A stretch of 64,000 nucleotides of DNA from Dendrocalamus latiflorus (lineage: Eukaryota > Streptophyta > Magnoliopsida > Poales > Poaceae). The stretch lies in assembly GCA_017311315.1 (NCBI GenBank), contig CM029650.1:15041215-15105214 (forward strand), in the 5' to 3' direction. The notes below the pieces were generated by a model. That model was not told where the DNA came from. It did not search any database and worked only from the letters and a program-made list of their open reading frames with translations. Made by a program: the position numbers and the translations under genes. Of this stretch, positions 46,650 through 58,091 are shown piece after piece. Numbering within the stretch: the stretch's first letter is position 1; the number at the start of each line of letters is the position of its first letter.

Positions 46650-49369
46650 AAATTTTTTTATTGCCTACTTGTTAATTCCTCCATTGACATTGAATTCCTC
46701 GATATCTTGTCAGCCTAGAATAAAACTGTAGTTAATATTAATGTAACTGGCTTAACCATGTTAAAGACTTGTTTTGACTTGCTATAGGGTATATGACTTT
46801 ATATGATCTAGAGAGCTCTACTTGCAAAGATGACTTGGGTACTTTCTTAAATCAATGAAAAGTGCCTTGAATAATCCTCAAAGCTTCTGGATGTTTACTC
46901 TCCTTGCTCCATTTTTAGAATTATCCTTTCTTTGGTGCCCTTGATGATTTTATTGCCAAAGGAGAAGAAATTAGAAGAAACAGGGAGAATTTGGAGAATT
47001 TTCTGAGAGTTTTGAAATTTTTTGAAAAACTTAGTTCTCAGGAATTGAGGGGGAGTTTTCTGAGCTTTCTGTGAGTTTTCTGTGGTCTACAGTTTTTTAT
47101 TTCTTTTCCTTCACAAATTTCTACGCGCTTGAAGTGTTGTCAATGTATTCATTAAGAGGGAGATTTTTAGACCATATGGTGATCATGCATTTGAGTGATG
47201 ATTAATAATTGACATTTTGGTTTCATTGGAATTTAGGTTTGACAAAGTTTTGGTCAATGTGTGTTTGTTGAAACTGGATCTCTGGTTTTATGGTCTGACC
47301 GCTTTGTATTGAGTGGTCTAACCGGCTGGATTTTTTTATCACGTTTGGTAATTGGTGGTCTGAATGACCTTGTATCATTGGTTCGAACAGCTCTGTGCTG
47401 GGTGGTCCAAATGGTTTTGTCCGATCAGCAGCCTCGACCATGGTAAGTCGAGCACGCTAGACTTCGACCGCGTCTGGCTTTGACCACATTAACTACGACC
47501 ACGTCAAGCTTTGACCATGGCAATCAGACCATGGTATTTTGACCTCATCATTTTTCGATCATGACATTTCGACCACAGAACATCATCTACGAGAGAATGA
47601 CCATACCTGGTCGAAGATGGTAAGTTACAGTACTTTTCAATGGTTGTAGCTATAGTACTTTTTGATGATCATAGCTACAATACTTTCTGATGGTCATAGC
47701 TATAGCGTCTGGTCGATACTCATGAACTTTTCTAGTTGATACTGGATACTCGTGGACTTGACTGGTCGTACTCTATAGTCATAGTCTTTACTAGCCAATC
47801 TCGATAGTTGTAGATTTTACTGGTCGGTAGTCGTAGACTTTACCAGTCAGTGATCTTAGACATTGTGATCGATAGTTATAGACTTTGCAGTCAGGAGTCC
47901 AAGACTTTGTGATCGATTGTCATAAGGCTTCATGGTCTGTACTCATTGTTGGTACGAGTGCTTTAATTCTTGCCATCTTTGAGGGCCTCGTCTACTCATG
48001 ATTGGCCAACAGCATGACTGACTGGGGTAGATGGTCGTAGTACTCGGTGGTCGGAAGCACTCGGTAATTGATAGTTGTAGTTTCTGAGATCATGGTCAGC
48101 AATCGGTTGTCGGAGATTTGTGGTTGGTTCCTTGGTACTGTAGTATGTGTGGTACTCAGTGATCAATATTGCAGCGATTGGTTGGAAATCGATAGTCACG
48201 GACTTAGCAATCTGATGCTTTAGTCATAACGATTGGTATTTGGTAGTCGGTATTCGTTGGCTGTGTGGTCGGTTGCGATGCAGATGTTTTTCCTAAGTGT
48301 TTTAAGCAAAGCAATTGTTATTCCCAAGTATTTGTTGGTTTCGAGTACTCATTGTGCTAGCGGTCGTAATGAGTAGTCTGAGGGTGTTTTCTAGATAGCA
48401 ATAGAAAGTGTGGTCATGGACGATTTGGTTGGTGATCATCGATGATTTAATTATTGTCTATGGATAGACGATGGTGTGCTTCAAGTGTGTGTGTTGACAT
48501 TGGTCAAGTTGTGAAGAACTTGTACCGGGAAAATGTCCTTTGGTCTTTACATGTGCAGGTGGGTGTAGAGATAATCATGGTCAGTGACGAGGAGGATCGG
48601 GACTAGGATGGGGAAGTCTGACGTGCAGGCGATCGTGGACGCCACACAAGGTGGTCGTGCTCACGCTGGAGCACATGAAGTTCAAAGGTGGTAATTCGTG
48701 ATGAAGCTACGGGTGGTGCGGTCCAGGAGGTTTCGACACAAGCAGTGATGGTGCATGACAAAGATTCAGGAGGTGCTGTCCTGGAGGTACTGAGAAGACT
48801 AGAAGAGGTACGGATAGAGTCCGTAACTTGGAATAGATCATGATTTGAACAAAACCCATGTTTGAAAGGGTTTCGGGTCCCTTGATTTGAAGAAGAGATA
48901 GAGTTTTGTGTTCGTGTTCGAGGTGGACACGGTTTGGACATTAGCATATAAAAGCGATCAGGCGAGCAATCGTATAGAGCGAAGTTTTTGGACATTACTG
49001 GGAAAATGTGTGGCTTTTGGAAGATGTTTTTGGTGGTTTTGGTAGGGCTTTTGTCAAGAATGTTTTTAGGGGTGCTTGTGAGGGCACTTTGTAATTCCAC
49101 AGAGATCATGGAATAAAGATAAGTCTTGAATCAATCTAGTACTTGTTTTGCTTGTAGATTGGTAGTGATTGCAGATGCTGTGGATCTTACGACAACGTTC
49201 AAAGCGATCAGGCGAGCAATCGTATAGAGCGATCCGGTACATGGTCATAAACTGAGCGGTTGACCAGGTTGTTTCATTTCAAGTGGTCGAGATCTCCTCT
49301 GACTGCTAAAAGACTCCAAGAAGTGGTGACAATCATTCACCCCCTCTGATTGTTATCTTCGATCCTAGA
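46650..49369 (+). mobile_element. 3' remnant of a second, older Sirevirus-like element
   Basis: 46650-47164 resembles the 3' internal region of the first Sirevirus: it shares the phrase TTTATTGCCAAA followed by a purine tract, then GAGGGGGAGTTTT and AAGAGGGAGAT. An LTR follows at 47165-49369, starting TTTTAGACCATATGG (compare TGAGAGACCATGTGG) and ending CATTCACCCCCTCTG...TTCGATCCTAGA (compare CATTCACCCCCCTCTG...TTCGATCCAACA). The GGTCTGACCG motif occurs near 47300. gag-pol and the 5' LTR are missing. The left limit is approximate. Confidence 0.7.
47165..49369 (+). repeat. 3' LTR of the second Sirevirus-like element
   Basis: 2205 bp. It holds GACCACG/GACCATG repeats (47450-47590), a TAGCTATAGTAC/GATGGTCA minisatellite (47610-47720), many GGTCGTAG-like units to about 48250, and a TATA box TATAAAAG (48947-48954). 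A perfect 32-bp direct repeat beginning AAAGCGATCAGGCGAGC lies at 48951-48982 and 49201-49232. No coding region is credible; the 168-codon minus-strand frame at 48603-49109 has no recognisable domain. Confidence 0.65.
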
Positions 49370-50431
49370 GAAACGCTGGGCAAACTCTAGGAGAAAAGAA
49401 GGCACACAAAACGCACTCGAGAGAAGAAAAAGTGAGAGCAGCCAATCCAGGAAGAAGGTAAAGTTCTTGCTCTTCTTCTTCTTCCTTTTTCACTCTGCTC
49501 TTCGGTTTGGCCATCGCGGTACAAATCAAGGAGTATTCTCCCTATCTGGCCCTTTTCGCCCTTGGGTACGGCCATCGTGGTACGAATCAAGTAGCATTCT
49601 CCTTATTTCCCCCCTTTACCTTTCGGTTCGGCCATCGCAATACGAATCAAGATGCTTCATTTTGTTTTACGATTTTGGCCCCCAGGGTTTTGTCCCATCA
49701 GTGGATACAAACCCAAAGAACGAGTGCTTGATCCCTCGTTTCTTAGGTTCGGTCCTCTACAAATAGATACAAATCAGGGCAAGGCATGAAGACCTCATTT
49801 CCTCGGTTTAGTCCCTTGCAAATGGATATGAACATAAGATAAGAGGCATGAAGATCCCATTTCCTCAATTCGGTCCCCTCAAATGGATACAAATTAGGGG
49901 TGGGTGTTTGCTGGCAAAAAAATAAAATATAATAAAGTATAATGCATAGAGGAAATCACTGAAATACAACCTTCGCCTTGGTTACGCTACATGCAAGCGG
50001 TCAATACATGTAGACGCTATGCAGTGGTAGTAATAATACAAAGTAGAGTAAAACAAATAAAAACAATATAATGAAATACTCAAACTTTTGTTACACTACG
50101 TGTATAAAATCCTTGTCACACTAGTCGTATAAAAAAGTTGGTCGCTTCGGTTACATGCATTTAGGCGCTCGATATCCGTAAGCACTATGTAATGCTATTG
50201 CTATGACCGTCTGCATATACTGTAGCTACGCCCATCAACCCAGCACTGTTGCTACGACCATCAATGAAGTATTGTAGCTATGACCATCAACCTAACACTA
50301 TAGCTACGACCATCAACTAAATATTATAGCTACGACCGTCTCCAAATATGCTGTAGCTATGACCATCAGCATGCACCGTAGCTATGACTATCCACCATAC
50401 GTTGTAGCTCCAACCTTCCATGGCCATTCTA
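49370..50431. repeat. LTR debris with three different tandem repeats
   Basis: 49501-49680: three units of about 61 bp built on CGGCCATCGNGGTACGAATC. 49735-49895: three units of about 61 bp built on TTCCTCGGTTCGGTCC and CAAATGGATACAAAT. 50204-50420: seven or eight units of 26-27 bp, TAGCTACGACCATCAAC-like. Such blocks are typical of long grass Gypsy LTRs. I could not tie this stretch to a particular element, though it may continue the LTR begun at 32919. Confidence 0.6.
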
Positions 50432-50673
50432 GGCCCTGTTCTTTTCAGTTTCTAAAAGCTGTTTTCAGCTTTTCTACGTAACTAACTTTTAAATGGAGTA
50501 TTTTTTTCAAGATAGGGTTTACTAGTTAATTGTAGTACATACTTTACTGATTTTATTTATATTGGCAAAAACTGCATGTGAGTTTCTGTTACTCTGTAAT
50601 CTCTCGTACAAACAGCTCAAAAACCACAAGCCGCAGCCAAAAGCCACAAGCTGCAGCCAAAAAGAACAGGCCC
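50432..50673. mobile_element. Tourist/Harbinger-type MITE, 242 bp
   Basis: The left end GGCCCTGTTCTTTT and, reverse-complemented, the right end GGGCCTGTTCTTTTT are inverted repeats flanked by CTA on both sides (50429-50431, 50674-50676). GCTGTTTTCAGCTTTT and the GCCGCAGCC/GCTGCAGCC subterminal units are typical of this MITE group. Non-coding. Confidence 0.75.
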
Positions 50674-51134
50674 CTAATCACGCTGTTGTGGTCGTAGTCA
50701 TAAACTCCAATCACGCTGCACTCATAGGTTTGCTAAAAATAAATACTATACCATGCTAGCAAAAATAATATTAATACAGCTAAAATACCCCCAAGCAAGC
50801 AGCCATCAGCGACACCAAGATTGAATATTATTTCTTTCATAATTTTGTAATCGTCTTATGTTATAATTGGTTGTAATGTTTATATTGGAATTCTCAATTA
50901 GGGGTTTTCTCGCAAAGAGATATAATTAACAGAATTTTTATGTAAATATATTAATTCTGGAAGTAATGGACATGCAATACATGATTTCTTTATTTTATTT
51001 CTAATTAAATTTAACCAACTTGTTTCTAATAACACGGAGGCGGATTGCTATCCATTTTCCCGTCCTTACATATCACACAAACATACTGATACCATTTCAA
51101 CCGCGTATAAACATATACTTTTCTACCTTCAGAT

Positions 51135-51460
51135 TATGTATATATATGGAATGGTGTTCAGGACGCATCTTTTATATATATGCCATTTGAAATTTGCTAG
51201 TTCTTCTACCCTGAAATCATATACTTCAGGAATAGATTTGTATGCCGATATATTTCTATGGATAATACAAAAGAAAAAAAAGATCACGTTAATAAGTCAA
51301 TTCATTCTAAACGGATTTTGACTTTAGAAGCCAGAACTGTTAGGAACAGAGCTATGTATACATCGAATGGTGTGCTTCAGGATGCTTCTTTTATATATGC
51401 CATCTGCAATTTGCTAGTTCTTCTACCCTGAAATCATGTACTTCTGGGAATAGATTTGTA
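51135..51460. repeat. Imperfect tandem duplication, period about 216 bp
   Basis: 51137-51235 and 51353-51457 share long blocks, such as AATTTGCTAGTTCTTCTACC and CTGAAATCAT, separated by about 216 bp. The sequence between copies is not repeated a third time. No coding function is evident. Confidence 0.65.
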
Positions 51461-53880
51461 TTCTCCAGTAAAAAGCCATAACTTCAGCGGCGTCCGAGTA
51501 GCCCAGTCCCGGTCACGGCGACCAGACGAGCACACAGACCACGCGCAGCAGCCAAAACCTCCATCGTGCAGCTCCCGTAACGCGGCAGCTTTCACCGGAC
51601 GTGGATAGCGCGGCGTGGCTCAGAGACGGGCAGGAGCCCTGTGCGCGCTCGAATAGGGTTCACGGGTTAATATATATTTAATTCCGAAGAGGCCCTAAAG
51701 ATTGGTTTCAACTTGTAAACTGTCAATTTGTGCCTCAAAGATTCCGAGAACACGCCATTTTAACAGTCAACGGGGCAAATTCTTACCATGTTCTCTAATT
51801 CTTCTATCCTGGTCACCTGTTTGTAATGTGCTGAGGTGAAGAAAAATATCGGTCGCAAGTGTCGTTGAGTGAAGTCATTTTTCAAGTCAACTGCTGACCT
51901 TGCGCGCAAGCTAAGTGTATCGGTGGTCCTAATCTTCGCGATCTATGGTCAAAGATATTTATAAGGTACGGTTTATTTGTGAGAACCTATAAAATTTGAC
52001 AAACAGTGATGACAGCAATAACGGTATGAATAACTGAAGCCTACGAAACTTAATTCACCTAACAATACGAGTTGATTCTTGTTTACTCCCCACACAAAGA
52101 AGTGGACGTGCTCTTGCATGTTAGTGATATGTTTATGATATTTTGAATAATATATTATTTTTTCCGTTCCATAAATATCTTTTATATTGATCAACAAGTA
52201 TGTGACTTATCGTGGAGCTCTTTACTTATGTTTGGATGTTATTCTAAATTATCCTTATTCTTAAATCATTATGTGGGACAATTATGGTTTATAGATCATC
52301 ACATGTATTGGTTGATCATGTTTCATGGATTATGGATATAGAGATATCAAATCAATAATATGGACATATGTTAAAGAACATGGTATTGGATTGACCTACC
52401 ATGAGACACTGCGAAAATTATTATATTCTTAAGTGTCATCAGTTGTCTCATATATAGTATATGCAGGATCCTTAGACCTGAGATCATCATAGTTTCATAC
52501 ATATGTAATAGTTTATTTAGGAGTTGCCAAACACTACTCCATAATTAGGTGGTCATAAAAGCTAGGTTTTGAATTTAATATGAAACATACGGGAGCAGTA
52601 TGAGTGATTAAGACATCTTACTCGCATAACTTTCTGGTTTAGGTGATAGAAAAATTTATTTTATACTAGTGTAGCCTACCCCGTATCCTAACACTGTAAT
52701 ACCCAAAGAAAATCACAAGAATAATATAACAACATAATAGGTTGGAACTTTGTATTATAGTGGGGCAATATTTGCTCAAACCCTAGAATCAAGAGTGGAT
52801 GAATAATCTAAAAATTAAGATGTCCAAACTGGTACATGAAGCACACCTCTTGCCTATATAGCTCTCCTAAGATACCTAATAAAAAATTAGAGTCTAATAT
52901 GAACACAAAAAGAAAAGATAAATTTTTTGCCACCACTTTGTTTCAAAGACAGCGGTCGATTTGTGATGTTTCTGAAGCTGGGACCTCATCTATTGCTTGG
53001 GTTTTGAAATAAGTTTTCCAAAAAATACAAGAGCACTCAAATCGGACTTCATTTGCAAAAAAATATAAACTTTTTAAACAGGTCCGTTGGCTGTTCTAAA
53101 CTAAGTACAAATTGATTTAAGATTTGAATCTGAATTTGAGTTTGGATAGGCTTGAAATGGATCCAAATTGAACATAAAAATGTTATCCAAAACTCATACT
53201 TTATATTCTCAAACCTCTCTTATTTTATTTCCTCTTTTCTTCTTGTATGCTGTTAGGCCCATGTGCATGTACCATGGCCGCATGCACACATGCATGCACA
53301 CGCACACGCATGGCACTCATGGCAGGCAGCATGGCTATCTTCTTTGGTGTCCAAACCTCCCTCTCCTCCCTTTTGGAAGCAACTCCAAGTAAACAAAATG
53401 AATGAACCTTTTCATAGTCTTCTTTGCTCTCTAATGCTTCTTATCCCAAATGTTAGAAATTGGTCCATATGAATAAGGCCCATTTCCTTAATTCTAAAGT
53501 ATATATAGTTTAGTACTACATTGCTAAGATAAGATGAGGGAGATCAATTTATAAGATGGAGTCCTTACCACTCCTTGAATATAGGTAGAGATGGCATGAC
53601 GAGGGCTTTGGCTAATCACACATACATGTGTGTATTTGCGTATTTTCACGTGAAAATTGCGTGACTTGTAACTTGTTACCATGCCGTGACGTGGCACACC
53701 ACTTGGCAAACCAAGTCCATCTTTATTTTTGCTGAATCGCACACCACACTCTCTCTGTTTGAATGAGATTCAATGTTTGAATTTGAGGCTTTATTAGGTT
53801 TTGATGGCAGGCAGTTACTAGTGGATAAATGACTAGTTAAATGTGTCAGTTACTAGTGGGTAAATAGCTATTTAATTTTG
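51461..53880. other. Intergenic segment, no gene recognised
   Basis: A short GC-rich island at about 51490-51660 stands out from AT-rich surroundings. 53270-53330 is rich in CATGCACA repeats. The longest frames are about 75 codons and show no domain. Confidence 0.4.
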
Positions 53881-53889
53881 TCAGTTCAC

Positions 53890-54175
53890 AGTCTGTCTAT
53901 ATATATATACCTGGAGATGTCTAAAGTATATAGCTGAGAATCCCACTGCCTCCATTTCTCACTTGTGCTGTTGTGCTGCGCTGTCTGAACCTCGTCGATT
54001 CTTCTTCCCGACGTACAGGCCGTTGCTGACATGAAGGCCTGCATGGGGGCTGCAATAAGGTTTCTGGGCAACACACACCTGCGCGACCGCTCGCTGCTCT
54101 GCTTCATCTACGTCCTGGACTGCATCGAGCCTGCACTGCTTCCTGTTCTTCATCAAACCCAACAGTAAGTCGTTC
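53890..54175 (+). other. Possible orphan first exon
   Basis: A run TATATATATA at about 53898-53909 could serve as a TATA box. ATG 54031 opens a 45-codon frame (MKACMGAAIRFLGNTHLRDR...) ending at TAA 54166-54168, or at a donor-like CA/GTAAGT at about 54164. The composition is coding-like (GC-rich third positions), unlike the surroundings. No downstream exon or known family was recognised. It may be a gene fragment captured or left by a transposon. Confidence 0.25.
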
Positions 54176-54619
54176 GTGCGTACGATCGACTTTGATATTA
54201 TATGTTTCTTTGCGTATTTTCTGAAGTACAATGAGTAGCCTACTGTTAGTTTTGTGTTTGATATCACTATTTTTTATTGTATTTGTCTCCTAGTAAAATT
54301 TGGAATTGAAATATTGCCCATATTTCCAACACTAAATACTTAACAACAATCAAAGTAGAAATATTAGATAGTATATTATTCTCATTAGATGCAAAGTTAG
54401 GCTAATTAAGAAGTGAATTCATCTGTTCATTTATCCTCTTAGCCATTGTATGTGTGATTGATCCTTTGTACATCTCTTTGTCTGTATCAACTGAAATTAG
54501 AGCTTAAATAGACGTACTAAGATCACTTAGTGCATTATAAAAAAGGATGCATAGAAGTCTCATAGGTGCGGATGTCTTCATCACCAGGAGAGCTTTGCTC
54601 GTCATCAACAATGTGTCAT
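54176..54619. other. Intergenic segment, no feature seen
   Basis: AT-rich, without a supported reading frame or repeat. Confidence 0.35.
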
Positions 54620-55605
54620 TAGGGCTGTAAACGAGCTAAATTCGAGCGAGCTTAGCCAGCTAGGCTCAGTTCGATAGAAGCTCAAGTTGAGCTCGAGCAA
54701 GCCTAAGTTAGCAGTCGAGCTTTGAGCTCGGCTTGACAAATCTCGTCTAGCCTCGGTAAGACATGACTTCATGTTTTCATCAAGAAAATTTCATTCTCAC
54801 ATTGACGAACAGGGCAATCACCAAATAAGCAAATAATCAAAGCCACAAATTGAAAATAACTAAAAGCATACAAAGAGCATAAGGAAAATAGTTAATAAAG
54901 GGGGAAGAAAGGAGAGGAGAAAACTCACTGGAGGCCATGAAGCCAACAGTCGAACCACAGAGACTCCATAGCGGAGGACGACACGGGAGCTAGAGGAAGC
55001 TGGATTTGGAGGGGTCAGAGGAAGTGCAGGGTGCCGGAGCCGGGGCCAAAGGTGGCGTAATGGGTCGGGGCCAGGGCTGGAGGAGATGCAGGGGGGCGGA
55101 TCATGGCTGGGCTGGAGCAAGCTGGGCGACGCTTGGGAAGGCGGTGGCTAGCAGCATGGAGGCTAGAGGCGCCAGATGGCCGAGCGGCGTAGGGAGCCGT
55201 TGCGGCCGTGCAAGGGCCGGCGGTCGGTCGAATGCCCGGATGGTCTGGATCTGGGGGAAATTTGGGGAGGAGGGAGTCTAGGAGTTGGGGTGGGGAAGGG
55301 GAATAGGATCCGAGGGTCTAGGGTGTCTAATGGGGTGGGGAAATCTGGGGGCTGGGGACTTGGGGTGTCTTCTCACCTGGTTGGGTCGGGTGGGTTAGGG
55401 CCCGTTGGGCAGTGGGGTGATAGATGGTAGTTGGACGGACCTGAGGGTTGAATGACCGGATGAGCCGAGCATAGTCGAATTATTCGAGTTCGGCTCGAGT
55501 AGACTCGCAAGCTTATGATGAGGCTCGAGTTTGGTTCATTGTAAGCTCGAGCTAAATTCGAATCGAGTCTAAACCAAACTAAACTCGAATAGTTCAGATT
55601 TAGCG
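54620..55605. mobile_element. Non-autonomous hAT-like element with GC-rich core
   Basis: The left end TAGGGCTGTAAACGAGC is a widespread plant hAT-type terminus. Both flanks are packed with GAGCTCGAG/GCTCGAGC-like subterminal motifs, and GAGCTAAATTCGA occurs near each end. The core (about 54990-55440) is GC-rich and purine-rich, resembling captured 5' gene sequence. The matching right terminus and 8-bp duplication were not found, so the right limit is where the subterminal motifs stop. Confidence 0.55.
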
Positions 55606-55673
55606 CGCATCCTAAAGGTAAAAATGAGATGTTATTTTTGCTGGCAGACTTGACTTGGAAGAAGTTTTTTTTT

Positions 55674-55689
55674 GGGGGGGGGGGGGGGG
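55674..55689 (+). repeat. Homopolymer run of 16 G
   Basis: It is preceded by a T run and followed by AGAGC. Long G runs are rare in grass intergenic DNA. They are prone to replication slippage and sequencing error. Confidence 0.9.
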
Positions 55690-55699
55690 AGAGCTTTCA

Positions 55700-56830
55700 T
55701 TTATTAGTTAACAGGAATACAGTCGTGCTGCAACACCAAAAAGTCCGGTGTCATCAGCTAGTACTCATTAGAGTTTAGTTTTTAATTTAAAGTTCCTAGT
55801 TTTTTAATTTCATCTTTTCTTGTCTTTTAGTATTTTATGTTTTTTTCTTCTTATTTTTTTCATTGTCCGGATCATATAACTTATTTTTTCTTTTTTCTTT
55901 TTTTAAAATTTATTTTTTCTGAAAAAGTTACCAGTAGTTAAAGTAAAAAAAACTTGAACAGTGTTAACTAAGCTAGAAACTCAGATTTTTAAATTTAAAT
56001 GAGCACCCGGTCTATATGCCCATCCACATCAAACTACTCTGAATTACCGTTCCTCGAATGTCAGCCGTCCAACTGAAAAATCAATATACTAAATTAATCA
56101 CTACAGTAGAAACTACGTTACTAGACCTAGTAATATTGCATCATGGACTACGCACGGTTCTTTTTCCTCGACGGTTTCGAACTTTCAATTAATAATTACA
56201 CGGTGCTGAACCGGCCCCGGCAAATATTTCATTGCTTCATTAAGACAGATTTACGAGTAAAGTGTGTTATAATTAAGGTCCTAAACTTGCGCGGCATAAC
56301 ACTTGGTCCTAATTGTATATTTAAATCCCTAGCATGCCATATAGGTACAAACAATACTTAATTAGCAATTAACGATTAGGTCACATTTGGACCCTATACG
56401 AGCAAAAGTTTCTGATTGCTAAGATCAATCAGAAGCCCGTAAAAGTTGTCCAGTAACATGTGAAAACTTCCATAGAATCCGAAAGGTACTAATTCTCCCA
56501 TGATTTCAAATGGCGATCTCATGGTCAAATAATGATTTATATTGAGCTATGGTGTCATGTCATCCTTAGTTACCAATAAAGAAGGATTTAGATTTTTGTT
56601 GTCGATTAATACAAGTTTAAAGATTTAAATGTGTAATTCTTAAATTTGACACAAACGGCTAGTCCGCACACTGTAGAGACTTACGGTGCACCAATTTCGC
56701 ATTGCTCAACTTTGCTAAAGCTCCGGTTCGTATGGGTAGCTTTTCTTCCATTTTTATATGTTTGGTATAACAAGGACAAGTTCTGGAAAAAAATACGAAA
56801 GAATCTTTCATAAGCCATCATGACGGGACT
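55700..56830. other. AT-rich intergenic segment upstream of the U-box gene
   Basis: Strongly T-rich at 55780-55930. No supported gene. It probably includes distal promoter sequence of the gene to the right. Confidence 0.4.
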
Positions 56831-56879
56831 ATTTTACTAAAATTAGTAAAAATGCTGATATAGATAGCACAACGTCAGC

Positions 56880-57540
56880 CGTGGCAATCATCGTACCCCT
56901 CCGTACCCTCGCTGCGCCTTGCAGCCGGTACAGTACCGAGGGATGGCAGCCGTTGGATGCGTATGAGCGGTGGATCAGGCGTGGGACGGCACGGGGTGCG
57001 GTGCCTCCAGTCCTCGGGAGGAGCGCGTCCGGGTGTTGTGTTACTAACCGTAGGGCATTCGCAGCAGGCTGCCAGACTAGCAGCAGTCGCGCCGCGAAGC
57101 ATCTTCCCTCCTCTCCCCTCTCGGCTCTCGCCCTCCGCCTCGCCGGCACGCCGCGCGCCGCCGCCCTCTCCCCACCGGCCAGATCCCTCTCTCCCCCTCT
57201 CCCCCAGGTTCCTGGGCCTCCCTGCCGTACGGATCTGTCTCCTCCCCGCCGCCATGGCCGGGTAGTGCCTTCGCCGTCGCGTGAGCTGCGGTGGCCGCCG
57301 GTACTCTCCGGCGACCGAGCGTTGCCAGCGTCCCTACCGCCCCTCCGAGGTACGCGCCGCGTCCGTCTTGGTCCTCCCTGTGAAGAGTCTGCTTCGCTCG
57401 TCCCTGCTAATCCGCTTGGGCGTACTGCTCTCTGCAGGTGATCCCCCGTCGCCGCTGCCATTTGCTGCCCCTTGCCGTCCTAATTCTCGTGGAATTGAGG
57501 TAAAATCCTTCCTTCTTGCCCGATCTGTGATGGGACTGGG
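56880..57540 (+). promoter_or_regulatory. GC-rich promoter and leader region of the U-box gene
   Basis: An abrupt CpG-rich, pyrimidine-rich block lies just upstream of the coding gene, as in many grass genes. Plausible non-coding leader exons end at 57349 (GAG/GTACGC) and span 57438-57499 (after TCTCTGCAG, ending GAG/GTAAAA), joining an exon that starts at 58077 (after TTTGCAG) and holds the ATG at 58092. Reading frames on both strands here (up to 210 codons, minus 56829-57461) are GC-rich shadows with no known domain. Splice sites are predictions from sequence only. Confidence 0.55.
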
Positions 57541-58091
57541 CCAATTTAGCTTAAGATAGTGGTCGTTGGGGGTAAGAGATTGGTTAATTTTGACTGCTTA
57601 GTAGTATACTTCTTTGGATTATTGAGCCTGGGGTCCTTCGCGTAATGCATTCACCTCAAAAAAAGAAATATACACATAAATTCTATACACTCAATTTCAA
57701 CGGCTATTGAGTATGTCTGCACTAAGATAACTTCAGACAGAACCTTTCTTTCTTTTTATTGTCTGAAAACAAGGAATTGAAAAGCTCATAACTTTTGTGG
57801 CCGCACTTTGATGAGTTGAGCCCATTGCTCTCTTGTTTTGCTAATTTGTTGTCCATTGCTGCGGTGCGGTGATATCTCTAAACGGTTCTTTCTGTACCAT
57901 GATATTATTGGGTTTAATGGATTTTCCTTAGCTTGAGGATAAGGATCTGAATTTCAATTCCACACTTGCAATAAATCATTCCAACTGTTGCTCGTCTTGC
58001 ATTCGTTGCTTCTTTCTTGTGAACCTGTCACATGTATTATTTCTGCATAATGTAGCGCCCCTGCACTTGTTTGCAGTTTTGTGGTAAAGTG

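Noticed and set aside
56829..57461. 210-codon Arg/Gly-rich minus-strand frame upstream of the U-box gene
   Set aside because: It is a GC-biased shadow of the leader region, with comparable frames on the other strand and no domain.
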